Origin: Lusitaniella coriacea LEGE 07157 | GTDB taxonomy: Bacteria; Cyanobacteriota; Cyanobacteriia; Cyanobacteriales; Spirulinaceae | Direction of reading: 5' to 3' | Length of the DNA stretch: 64,000 nucleotides | Assembly: GCF_015207425.1 (NCBI RefSeq) | Contig: NZ_JADEWZ010000025.1 | Location: 1-64,000, forward strand | Shown here: one piece after another, positions 56,855 through 64,000 of the stretch | Layout: each line of letters opens with the position of its first letter | Position numbering within the stretch: position 1 is the stretch's first letter | Notes under the pieces: model-generated | What the model was told of the DNA's origin: nothing | The model's input: the letters and a program-made list of their open reading frames with translations, nothing else | Database searches by the model: none | Program-made: the position numbers and the translations under genes

Positions 56855-57703
56855 TTACTTCACGCCGTACAGCAGTCCAAAGCGAATCAAACCGCTTTCG
56901 TAACCCTGACGCATTAAACCCATCGATAGGGCGGCTTGAACGGTTCCCCATCCCGCACGGGCTAAACCGAGGAAGGCTTGAGGTTCAAAGGCGGAATCAA
57001 TCACCACATCCCAAAAAGGTGCAACGGCTGTTGACCAATCATTGGATTTTAGGTCGCGGAAACCGCAATTTTTTGCAATTTCTTCGTATTCGGGTAAAGA
57101 GATCGTGTAGGGCAAGCAATAGACGCGATAAATTTCTTCTAGGTGTCGCTGTTCCTTTGGGGTGAGCGCTCCCGCGAGGGAGTTGGTGGGACGGTGACAC
57201 CAGGTTGCAAAAAGGAGAGAACCGCCCGGTTTGAGAACGCGATAGCACTCTTGTAAAAACTGCTCTTTATCGGGCATATGTTCGCCGCTCTCAAGGGACC
57301 ACACCCAGTCAAAAGTATTGTCCTCAAAAGGGGTTTGTTGGGCATCGGTGACTTGAAAGCGAACGGTTTGGTCTAAATTTGCCGCTTGCGCCCGTTCTGT
57401 TGCTCTGGCAGCTTGGATGGGGCTTAGGGTGATACCCATAGCTTGGGCATTGTACTTCTTGGCGAGGTAAAGGGTGCTGCCTCCTATGCCGCATCCAGCA
57501 TCGAGTATGTTGCTTGGGTGGGGAGCATCTGCCCAGGAGAGCAATTCTTCAATGAGGTTGATTTGAGCTTGTCGCCGTTCGATTTTGTGGTTGCCTGTAC
57601 GTCCGTAATAACCGTGGTGCATATGTTCGCCCCAAATCTGTTCCCACAGTTCGCTGGAGTTGTCGTAAAATTGCCGAATTTGTTCGTATAGGGTGGTGGT
57701 CAT
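56855..57703 (-). CDS. SAM methyltransferase, gamma-tocopherol methyltransferase-like
   Basis: 282 residues. A class I SAM domain: the glycine-rich motif ILDAGCGIGGSTLYLAKKYN, the acidic LSPIQAARATERAQAANLDQ region, and post-motifs SLESGEHMPDKEQFL and RVLKPGGSLLFATWCHR. The start (IRQFYDNSSELWEQIWGEHM with HHGYYG) and the end (MRQGYESGLIRFGLLYGVK) match the tocopherol O-methyltransferase and sterol-methyltransferase-like subfamily found in plants and cyanobacteria. No signal or membrane helix is visible. Tocopherol as substrate is likely but not proved by sequence; another prenyl-phenol or an unrelated acceptor is possible. Confidence 0.85.
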   Translation of the reverse strand: MTTTLYEQIRQFYDNSSELWEQIWGEHMHHGYYGRTGNHKIERRQAQINLIEELLSWADAPHPSNILDAGCGIGGSTLYLAKKYNAQAMGITLSPIQAARATERAQAANLDQTVRFQVTDAQQTPFEDNTFDWVWSLESGEHMPDKEQFLQECYRVLKPGGSLLFATWCHRPTNSLAGALTPKEQRHLEEIYRVYCLPYTISLPEYEEIAKNCGFRDLKSNDWSTAVAPFWDVVIDSAFEPQAFLGLARAGWGTVQAALSMGLMRQGYESGLIRFGLLYGVK

Positions 57704-57913
57704 GGCGGGAGTTATGAATTTGCTAGGGGCTGAGTTTCAACAATCTTTCAATGGATCTTACCTAAAATTTGGTTCTGAAATCTTGCCCTAGTGGTCTGTC
57801 AGTTTCTAATTTGTGGATCGATTCTTTCTCCGCGTCACCGTGTCAGCCTCAACGCACAAGATCGAGGTTGACGAACCACTAGTGGGGGACTGTTATCTCT
57901 GTGGGGATCGCTG

Positions 57914-58840
57914 TTACTCTTGCGTTGAGTGTAACAAGCGCTCGACTGCTTCTCGGTGCGGTAGTGCGGGTTGAGCGCCGCTTTGGGTTGTGGTTAATGC
58001 ACCGCAGGCGGCACCCCATTTTAGGGCTTCGGGTAGGGAGAGTCCGCGATCGCGCGCAGAGGCAAAACCCCCATTAAAGGCATCTCCTGCCGCAACAGAA
58101 TCGATCGCGCGCACGGAATAGGGTGAGATGAAGTGGCAATCGGTGGAAGTGGTACAAACTAGTCCGCGATCGCCCAGCTTAACAATTGCGGTGCCAACGC
58201 CTCGTTCTACTAGGGTTTGAGCCGCTTGAGTGGCAGTCGCGCGATCGCGCACGGGAAACCCCACCAGTTGAGTCGCTTCGATTTCGTTGGGGGTAATTAT
58301 ATCAATGAGGGGGTAAAGTTCTGCGGGAAAATCTTGCGGTGCGGGTGCGGGATCGAGAATCACGGTAATGCCGCTTTCTCTAGCGGTTTGGGTTGCTGCT
58401 TGGACGGCGGAGAGGGGAATTTCCAATTGCAAAAGCAGCGCGCTAACCTCTGGGGTTAATAATGCAGTCAAACGCGCCACATCCTCCCGATTGACGCGCC
58501 CATTCGCCCCCGGAACGACGATAATTTGGTTCTCACTGCGATCGTCTACGGCAATTAACGCCACGCCAGAATGGGTTTCTTCGTCGATAAAAATCCCCTC
58601 TGTATTGACCCCACCCGCGTGCAATTGAGCCAATAAATCTTCTCCCGCGCGATCGCGCCCTACCCGTCCCACCATCGCCGTTTTTGTCCCCAAACGCGCC
58701 GCCGCCACCGCTTGATTTGCACCCTTTCCTCCCGCCGCCATGACAAAATTGTGACCCAATACCGACTCTCCCGGAACGGGCATCCGGGGAACCTGGGCAA
58801 CAAAATCCATATTCAAACTGCCGAAAACAAGAATACTCAT
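57914..58840 (-). CDS. rbsK: ribokinase
   Basis: PfkB-family sugar kinase, 308 residues, phosphorylates ribose at O5. Sugar-binding GGKGANQAVAAARLG (residues 32-46) and FGSLNMDFV at the start; the ATP and catalytic end is ..AIDSVAAGDAFNGGFAS with the base Asp. The monovalent-cation loop and the RVGRDRAGEDLLAQLH segment fit RbsK rather than fructokinase. No ribose transporter or regulator is adjacent. Confidence 0.93.
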   Translation of the reverse strand: MSILVFGSLNMDFVAQVPRMPVPGESVLGHNFVMAAGGKGANQAVAAARLGTKTAMVGRVGRDRAGEDLLAQLHAGGVNTEGIFIDEETHSGVALIAVDDRSENQIIVVPGANGRVNREDVARLTALLTPEVSALLLQLEIPLSAVQAATQTARESGITVILDPAPAPQDFPAELYPLIDIITPNEIEATQLVGFPVRDRATATQAAQTLVERGVGTAIVKLGDRGLVCTTSTDCHFISPYSVRAIDSVAAGDAFNGGFASARDRGLSLPEALKWGAACGALTTTQSGAQPALPHREAVERLLHSTQE

Positions 58841-58858
58841 TGTTAGCTATTATGATTT

Positions 58859-58967
58859 ACGCCTAATGTGAATGACCTAAAACCCTTGCTAGGGAATAGG
58901 TAATAGGGAATAGTAAGAAGAAACAGCAATAGGATAGGTGTTTGAGTGCTTAATCTACATTAGGCGT
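58859..58967. mobile_element. MITE-like 109-bp element with target duplication
   Basis: Perfect 11-bp terminal inverted repeats ACGCCTAATGT (58859-58869) and ACATTAGGCGT (58957-58967) enclose a short GGGAATA-type run. The element is flanked by GATTT on both sides (58854-58858, 58968-58972), consistent with a 5-bp target-site duplication. No transposase is encoded, so it must move with a helper elsewhere. Its right end supplies the stop codon and last codons of the Uma2 gene on the opposite strand. Confidence 0.82.
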
Positions 58968-59592
58968 GATTTTGTAACCATTTGCGAAACTCGCGAAACA
59001 GAGCATTTTCCCCCATTTCACCCCGTCGCTGTAAAAAATTCAAAATAACAGACTTCGACAAAATCGGTAAAACCTTAGACCGTTCTTGCTCCTCATAAAC
59101 CCCATCATTTAAACAATAAATTGATAAATTTTTTCCATCAAATCGCCAAATTTCCTCAATTCCTAACGCTCCATAAATTCCCAACCGATTTAAAGAACTG
59201 CTTATAATATCCACCTCAACAGCTAAATCGGGAACGGGGTCAACCGTAAAATCAAAATTAATTTTTCCCCGCACTAATGCTTCATTCGTAATGTAGTAGC
59301 ACTCATCGGGTTCAATCCCTTTTTGCAAGTCTTCCCGACTCAACGTCGTCGAACAAAGACTTGCGATCTCTAAACCCAAAACCTCCGTCGTTGTTTGCAC
59401 CAATCGCCCCAGAAACCCCTTATTGATTTCGTGTTCTGGCAAAGGAGTCATAATTTCCAATGAGCCTTGGTCAAAGGTTAATTGTTTGCTTGGATTTTCT
59501 GCCAAATCTGATAACAAAGCCTGATACGTTTCCCAGCGCACCCCCGTTAATAGCGTTCGATTTGACCGTTGGGGTAAAGTTTGAGTTGTCAT
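58960..59592 (-). CDS. Uma2 family (DUF820) endonuclease-like protein
   Basis: 210 residues. PD-(D/E)xK-type fold, very frequent in cyanobacteria: LSDLAENPSKQLTFDQGSLE, PLPEHEINKGFLGRLVQTTT, the catalytic DLAVEVDIISSSLNRLGIYG strand and IEEIWRFDGKNLSIYCLNDG. The acidic residues of the core are kept. Function is unknown; activity as a nuclease is inferred from the fold. The last codons (LQNHA and the TAA) are contributed by the inserted MITE-like element, so the original C-terminus may have differed. Confidence 0.9.
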   Translation of the reverse strand: MTTQTLPQRSNRTLLTGVRWETYQALLSDLAENPSKQLTFDQGSLEIMTPLPEHEINKGFLGRLVQTTTEVLGLEIASLCSTTLSREDLQKGIEPDECYYITNEALVRGKINFDFTVDPVPDLAVEVDIISSSLNRLGIYGALGIEEIWRFDGKNLSIYCLNDGVYEEQERSKVLPILSKSVILNFLQRRGEMGENALFREFRKWLQNHA

Positions 59593-59733
59593 TGCTTTTC
59601 AGTTAGTATTTTGAATCTTTTACATTCCCCTTTTTTTAAAGTTTGTTCTTGAAAGGAAAAGTCACGACTAATCCCTGTACTGCTAAAATACTAGCCGATT
59701 GTTTCTTGTGATTCTCCGATATAAACTTCACCC

Positions 59734-60771
59734 ATGCACAAAATCCCCGTTACCGTCATTACAGGCTTTCTCGGCGCTGGTAAAACAACCCTCGTGCGTC
59801 ACCTGTTGCAAAATAATCAAGGTCGCCGAATTGCCGTCCTGGTCAATGAATTTGGAGAGATGGGAATTGATGGAGAACTGTTGCGTGACTGTCAAGTGTG
59901 CGATGAGGAAGAAAATCCTCAAAGCAATATCGTTGAGCTGAACAACGGTTGTTTGTGCTGTACCGTGCAGGAAGAGTTTTACCCCACCATACAAGAACTC
60001 CTCAAGCGGCGAGAGCAAATTGATTGCATTCTTATTGAAACCTCTGGTTTAGCTTTACCCAAACCGTTAATTCAAGCGTTTCGCTGGCACGAAATTCGTA
60101 ACGGTGCGACGGTGGATGGCGTGGTAACGGTGGTTGACGCTCAAGCCCTCGCCGCAGGAACTTTGGTGGGAGATTTGGAGGCTTTAGAAGCCCAGCGACA
60201 AGCAGACCCCAATTTAGAGCATGAAACGCCGATTGAAGAACTATTTGAGGATCAACTCGCCTGTGCGGATCTGGTTGTGTTGACGAAAACGGATTTAGCG
60301 GATGAAACGGATTTAAATAAGGTTCGGGAATGGTTGCAAAAGGAACTCCCCTCTGGGGTCAAGGTGGTTGCGGGTCATCAAGGGGAAATTGAACCGGATG
60401 TTTTGTTAGGATTTAATGCGGCAGTGGAAGATAACCTAGAGAGTCGTCCCAGCCACCACGACACGGAAGAGGAACACGAACACGACGACGAGATTAATTC
60501 CGTACAAGTTATTTGCGATCGCGCGATCGCGCCCAAACCCTTAATTGAAAAACTGCAACACCTCGTCCAGCAGCAGGAAATTTATCGCATCAAAGGCTTT
60601 GTCAGCGTCCCCAACAAACCCATGCGTTTGGTTTTACAAGGAGTGGGCAACCGCTTCGATTCCTTCTACGATCGCCTTTGGACAGCAGAGGAACCCCGTC
60701 AAACTCGCCTCGTATTCATCGGTCGAGAACTCGATCGCGCCCAAATTGAGAAGGCAATTTTGCAGAATTAG
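59734..60771 (+). CDS. cobW: CobW-type GTP-dependent metallochaperone
   Basis: G3E GTPase of 345 residues. The P-loop GFLGAGKTTLVRHLL is at residues 9-23. The metal site GCLCC (NNGCLCCTVQEEF) follows switch I. ILIETSGLALP, VTVVDAQ and VVLTKTDLAD complete the GTPase core. A His/Asp/Glu-rich loop (SHHDTEEEHEHDDEINSVQV) and the CobW C-terminal domain end the protein. The length and His-rich loop match CobW of cobalamin synthesis (cobalt delivery); COG0523 relatives handle zinc, and no zinc operator was recognised upstream. argC follows 78 nt later on the same strand. Confidence 0.88.
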   Translation: MHKIPVTVITGFLGAGKTTLVRHLLQNNQGRRIAVLVNEFGEMGIDGELLRDCQVCDEEENPQSNIVELNNGCLCCTVQEEFYPTIQELLKRREQIDCILIETSGLALPKPLIQAFRWHEIRNGATVDGVVTVVDAQALAAGTLVGDLEALEAQRQADPNLEHETPIEELFEDQLACADLVVLTKTDLADETDLNKVREWLQKELPSGVKVVAGHQGEIEPDVLLGFNAAVEDNLESRPSHHDTEEEHEHDDEINSVQVICDRAIAPKPLIEKLQHLVQQQEIYRIKGFVSVPNKPMRLVLQGVGNRFDSFYDRLWTAEEPRQTRLVFIGRELDRAQIEKAILQN

Positions 60772-60849
60772 ATCCGTTCGCTCTTTTGATACTACAATGC
60801 AGCCAATGCTTAACGGCTGTATTGAAGAATATAAAGGAAATCGATTATC

Positions 60850-61908
60850 ATGGGCGATCCCGAACAAGTAAAAGTTGGTATTATCGGAGCTTCTGGCTAT
60901 GGTGGCGTGCAGTTGGTTCGACTTTTACACGATCATCCCAAGGTTGAGTTAGTTTATATCGGTGGGGATAGTAGTGCCGGGAAGTCTTACTCAGATTTGT
61001 ATCCCCATATCGGTCATCTCGTCGATCTGACCGTTGAAAAGATCGATTTAGACGCGATCGCGGATCGCTGTGAGGTGGTATTTTTAGGATTGCCCAATGG
61101 TTTGGCCTGCGATATGGCACCGACGCTAATAGAGAAAGGGTGCAAAGTTCTCGACTTGTCGGCGGACTATCGATTTGAGAATTTAGAAACCTACTCCGCG
61201 TGGTATAAAAAAGAGCGTCACGATCGCGCGATCGCGGCAACCGCAGTTTATGGTTTGCCCGAACTTTACCGCGATCGCATTCGCGAATCCGATCTCATTG
61301 GCTGTCCGGGATGCTACTGCACCGCCAGTTTGCTAGGAATTGCCCCCCTTCTCAAACAAGGTTTAATTGTCCCAGAAACCGCCATCATTGACGCAAAATC
61401 CGGAACATCCGGCGGCGGACGACAGGCAAGAACCCACTTACTTCTCGCCGAAGCAGATAACACCCTCACCGCCTACAGCGTCGCCGCACATCGCCATACC
61501 CCCGAAATCGAGCAAGTTTGCAGCGACTTAGCAGGACACGACATGATGGTGCAATTTACCCCCCACCTCATCCCAATGGTACGGGGCATTTTAGCAACCA
61601 TTTATGCAACCCTGCGCGACCCTGGATTAGTACGAGAAGACCTGATCACCATCTATAACGCCTTCTACCGCTCATCTCCCTTTGTTCGAGTTCTCCCCAA
61701 TGGCATCTATCCCCAAACAAAATGGGCTGTCGGTACAAATCTCTGCTACATCGGCGTTGAAGTAGACGTGCGAACGGATCGAGTCATCGTTATGTCTGCA
61801 ATTGATAATTTGATCAAAGGTCAATCCGGTCAAGCCGTCCAGTGTTTGAACATTATGATGGGTTGGGAAGAACTGCTAGGTTTACCTCAGTTAGGATTTT
61901 ATCCCTAG
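60850..61908 (+). CDS. argC: N-acetyl-gamma-glutamyl-phosphate reductase
   Basis: Third step of arginine synthesis, NADPH-dependent. 352 residues. Nucleotide-binding [20 protein letters not shown] at the start, then the active-site Cys in [40 protein letters not shown] and the [10 protein letters not shown] region with the catalytic His. The C-terminal [20 protein letters not shown] is conserved in type. The start at 60850 has [12 protein letters not shown] complete enzyme. Confidence 0.97.
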   Translation: MGDPEQVKVGIIGASGYGGVQLVRLLHDHPKVELVYIGGDSSAGKSYSDLYPHIGHLVDLTVEKIDLDAIADRCEVVFLGLPNGLACDMAPTLIEKGCKVLDLSADYRFENLETYSAWYKKERHDRAIAATAVYGLPELYRDRIRESDLIGCPGCYCTASLLGIAPLLKQGLIVPETAIIDAKSGTSGGGRQARTHLLLAEADNTLTAYSVAAHRHTPEIEQVCSDLAGHDMMVQFTPHLIPMVRGILATIYATLRDPGLVREDLITIYNAFYRSSPFVRVLPNGIYPQTKWAVGTNLCYIGVEVDVRTDRVIVMSAIDNLIKGQSGQAVQCLNIMMGWEELLGLPQLGFYP

Positions 61909-62234
61909 CGATTGTTTGATTTTCAATTGATATATAGCACTCAGCTTCTTGCGAGAGCGGATATAGCAAGGTCTCCTCGCCATATCCGCTCTTATAGAGT
62001 TCCACATCCCAAATGAAAACGCTATACTCCTGTTTGAAATTTCTGATGAGCTAACGGCTGACAGCTTACGATGCGACTCATGGAAACGAGAATTTCCAGA
62101 AGTACGGAAAACCCTAAAAAACATTTCGTTAAAACCAGATTTAATAATTTTACTTTTTCGTTATCTTAATTATTAAAGGCAAAAACATTCAAGCCTCTAA
62201 CACGACAAAAGCATTAAATAAAGGAGTACTAACT
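61909..62234. repeat. intergenic region with palindrome 61954-61992
   Basis: The only feature is a perfect 11-bp inverted repeat AGAGCGGATAT/ATATCCGCTCT (61954-61964, 61982-61992) with the core AAGGTCTCCTCGCC in the loop, related to the hairpin at 35007-35039. The rest, ahead of hsp20, is AT-rich, with the hsp20 ribosome-binding site AAGGAG 9 nt before its ATG. No CIRCE element is seen. Confidence 0.6.
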
Positions 62235-62675
62235 ATGTCCTTAGTTCGCTTAGAACTATTTCGCGAAGTTGACTCTCTACAACGAGAAATGAATCGCTTT
62301 ATCGAAAACTCGATCGCTCGTTCCGATGACAATCGTCTAACAACATCATTTGTGCCAGCCGCAGAATTAGAAGAAACATCTGACGCACTTCATCTTAAAC
62401 TCGAAGTTCCGGGGATGGAATCTAAAGATTTAGATATTCAAGTGAGTGCTGAAGCAGTTTCAATTAGTGGCGAGCGCAAATCAGAAAATAAGACCCAAGA
62501 AGGTGGAGTAACAAGAAGCGAATTTCGTTACGGTAGTTTTCGTCGAGTAATCCCGCTTCCCAATCGCATTCAAAATAACAACGTTCAAGCCGAATACAAA
62601 GATGGCATTTTGAACCTTACCTTACCGAAAGCAGAGGAAGAGAAAAACAAAATTGTGAAAGTGAACCTTGACTAA
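62235..62675 (+). CDS. hspA: small heat-shock protein Hsp20
   Basis: 146 residues. The alpha-crystallin domain spans about 40-135: SFVPAAELEETSDALHLKLE, VPGMESKDLDIQVSAEAVSI, EFRYGSFRRVIPLPNRIQNN, VQAEYKDGILNLTLPKAEEE. The N-terminal arm (VRLELFREVDSLQREMNRFI) and a short tail match class A cyanobacterial HspA, which binds unfolding proteins at membranes and in the cytosol without ATP. A good Shine-Dalgarno and a strong terminator show a single-gene transcript. The symbol is by resemblance. Confidence 0.95.
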   Translation: MSLVRLELFREVDSLQREMNRFIENSIARSDDNRLTTSFVPAAELEETSDALHLKLEVPGMESKDLDIQVSAEAVSISGERKSENKTQEGGVTRSEFRYGSFRRVIPLPNRIQNNNVQAEYKDGILNLTLPKAEEEKNKIVKVNLD

Positions 62676-62780
62676 ATACAAATGAGCAATAGGAAAGGGG
62701 AAAACAAGTAAACCATTTTCTTCCCCTGCAACCCAATAATCGAGGTCATACTCCACTTTGTTAATACACTTCAATTGAGA

Positions 62781-62806
62781 GGGCGTTCTAGAGGAACGTC
62801 CTTTTT
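62781..62806 (+). terminator. intrinsic terminator of hsp20
   Basis: GGGCGTTC (62781-62788), loop TAGAG, GAACGTCC (62794-62801) and five T; an 8-bp stem with one G-T pair. It lies about 105 nt past the hsp20 stop. Confidence 0.8.
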
Positions 62807-62871
62807 GTGTAGGCATTCAGGCATTGTCCTTAAAATTAACTTTAAACAGAGGTATTTCAAGTCCTGAATCT

Positions 62872-62913
62872 GTATCTTGGGCTACAAATGGCGCGCAAGC
62901 ATAGCCTTACCAT
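62872..62913 (+). promoter_or_regulatory. NtcA-activated promoter of urtA
   Basis: GTA-N8-TAC (GTA 62872-62874, TAC 62883-62885) is followed after exactly 22 nt by TACCAT (62908-62913), matching the -10 consensus TAN3T. This is the class II NtcA promoter layout (GTAN8TAC, 20-24 nt, TAN3T). It is 87 nt upstream of the urtA ATG, so urea uptake is expected to switch on under nitrogen limitation. Confidence 0.85.
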
Positions 62914-62999
62914 CATACTCACTTTCGTTTATGTGTCTCTACAACTCTATTTAATTTAGACTCCGTAAGAATCAGTTTGAGTGAGGTTATCGCAAAATC

Positions 63000-64000
63000 A
63001 TGGCAAAGCAGTTAGGGCGACGGAAATTTTTAATTTATGGTTCCGCAGCATTGGGAACGAGCTTGTTGCTCAAAGGTTGCGGGGGGTCGGACAGTAGTGA
63101 AGTAGGAACGACAGAAAGCCCCGACGGGGACTCTAGCACCGTTGCAGCGAGTAGTGGCGATACGATTAAAGTCGGGATTCTCCACTCTCTCAGTGGCACA
63201 ATGGAAATTAGCGAAAAAACCGTTGTCGATGCAGAAAAGCTAGCCATTAAGGAAATTAACGAAGCAGGTGGCGTACTCGGCAAACAAATCGAAGCCGTTG
63301 TTGAAGATGGCGCTTCTGATTGGGATGTTTTCAAAGAGAAAGCCGAAAAACTGATCGACCAAGACAACGTTGTAACTATTTTTGGCTGCTGGACTTCTGC
63401 GAGTCGTAAAGCGGTTCTCGATGTGTTTGAGTCGAAAGAGCATATGCTCTGGTATCCCGTCCAGTATGAAGGACAGGAATGTTCCCAAAACGTCTTCTAT
63501 ACTGGTGCAGCCCCCAACCAACAAATCGAACCCGCAGTAGAATGGCTGATGGAGAATAAGGGTGAAACCTTCTTCCTGGTGGGTTCTAACTACGTTTTCC
63601 CGAAAACTGCTAACACGATTATCAAAGAGCAGGTGAAGGCGTTAGGCGGCGAAGTGGTTGGGGAAGAGTACCTCGAACTCGGCGACCAAGAGGTTACGCC
63701 CATTATCGCCAAAATAAAACAAGACCTACCCGATGGCGGCGTTATCTTTAATACGCTCAACGGTGATAGCAACGCAGCATTCTTCAAGCAGATGAAAGGG
63801 GAAGGAATGGGCCCGGATAAGTACCCTGTCATGTCTGTAAGCGTTGCCGAGGAAGAAGTTCGACAAATTGGGAAAGAATTTCTCTTGGGTCACTACGCTG
63901 CGTGGAACTACTTCCAAACCGTCGAGACTCCTGAAAATGAGAAGTGGGTCAAGGCATTTAAGGAAGAGTACGGCGAAGATCGCGTGACCAACGACCCGAT
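63000..64000 (+). CDS. urtA: urea ABC transporter substrate-binding protein UrtA (partial, runs off the window)
   Basis: The first 333 residues of a periplasmic urea-binding protein. The ATG is at 63000. The N-terminus has a Tat-type signal with a twin-arginine ([19 protein letters not shown]) and a lipobox-like cysteine (KGCG), so it is probably exported folded and lipid-anchored. The fold is the Leu/Ile/Val type: [80 protein letters not shown] and [17 protein letters not shown]; the last pieces are the UrtA/FmdD hallmark. An NtcA promoter stands upstream. The other urt genes would follow beyond the window. Confidence 0.96.
   Translation, partial: MAKQLGRRKFLIYGSAALGTSLLLKGCGGSDSSEVGTTESPDGDSSTVAASSGDTIKVGILHSLSGTMEISEKTVVDAEKLAIKEINEAGGVLGKQIEAVVEDGASDWDVFKEKAEKLIDQDNVVTIFGCWTSASRKAVLDVFESKEHMLWYPVQYEGQECSQNVFYTGAAPNQQIEPAVEWLMENKGETFFLVGSNYVFPKTANTIIKEQVKALGGEVVGEEYLELGDQEVTPIIAKIKQDLPDGGVIFNTLNGDSNAAFFKQMKGEGMGPDKYPVMSVSVAEEEVRQIGKEFLLGHYAAWNYFQTVETPENEKWVKAFKEEYGEDRVTNDP

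Noticed and set aside
62160-62234. CIRCE operator before hsp20
   Set aside because: No TTAGCACTC-N9-GAGTGCTAA-like inverted repeat is present.

Overview
The window looks like chromosome of a filamentous or unicellular cyanobacterium. The evidence is the dense scatter of the HIP1 palindrome GCGATCGC, heptanucleotide tandem repeats, and several cyanobacterial-type genes: an SLH/OprB porin, a dnaK3-dnaJ pair with an acidic DnaK tail, UPF0182, a DHNA-CoA-type thioesterase, arsenosugar-type arsM/arsS, and urtA behind a textbook NtcA promoter. I cannot name the species. No rRNA, tRNA, CRISPR array, transposase or prophage was seen.

Layout. 1-2.4 kb: an AT-rich, HIP1-free pair of secreted or lysozyme-like unknowns; the first has a damaged 5' end. 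2.5-2.95 kb: a GH10 xylanase fragment cut just before its catalytic acid/base. 3-9.3 kb (minus): DUF58 protein, Ser/Thr kinase with pentapeptide repeats, a tiny membrane-protein pseudogene, a VWA lipoprotein and an anchored ABC-type substrate-binding protein. 9.5-20 kb: M20 amidohydrolase, DUF1971 protein, mnmA, a 7TM-HD phosphodiesterase, ADP-ribosylglycohydrolase-like protein, leuA, and an SDR plus PH-like pair. 20-27 kb: a DUF433/DUF5615 toxin-antitoxin pair, porin, a tandem 111-bp structured repeat, Fur-family regulator, purS-purQ and a cysteine-lyase-like PLP enzyme. 26.8-33.5 kb: dnaJ, dnaK and glgB. 33.7-38.2 kb: arsM-arsS followed by two TVP38/TMEM64 membrane proteins, then an antitoxin whose toxin has lost its middle. 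38-47 kb: leuC, UPF0182, thioesterase, BON protein, ahcY, 2TM protein and a site-2 protease. 47-55 kb: a large repeat cluster, yqiJ-like gene plus flotillin, and divergently a two-gene operon of a TPR-CHAT protease and a coiled-coil/membrane protein. 55-64 kb: pepA, a tocopherol-methyltransferase-like gene, rbsK, a Uma2 gene, cobW, argC, hsp20 and the start of urtA.

Most genes are housekeeping: leucine, arginine and purine synthesis, the methyl cycle, glycogen, chaperones, tRNA thiolation and nitrogen uptake. The accessory interest lies in (a) the CHAT protease translationally coupled to a C-terminally membrane-anchored partner, a plausible protease/effector module; (b) a candidate tandem small-RNA locus between the porin and fur genes; (c) a 109-bp MITE-like element in two copies, one with an intact 5-bp target duplication and supplying the stop codon of the Uma2 gene; (d) intergenic palindromic repeats that have entered the CHAT reading frame without breaking it; (e) several genes caught in decay (GH10 fragment, 61-codon membrane ORF with one TGA, Txe/YoeB toxin with a clean internal deletion).
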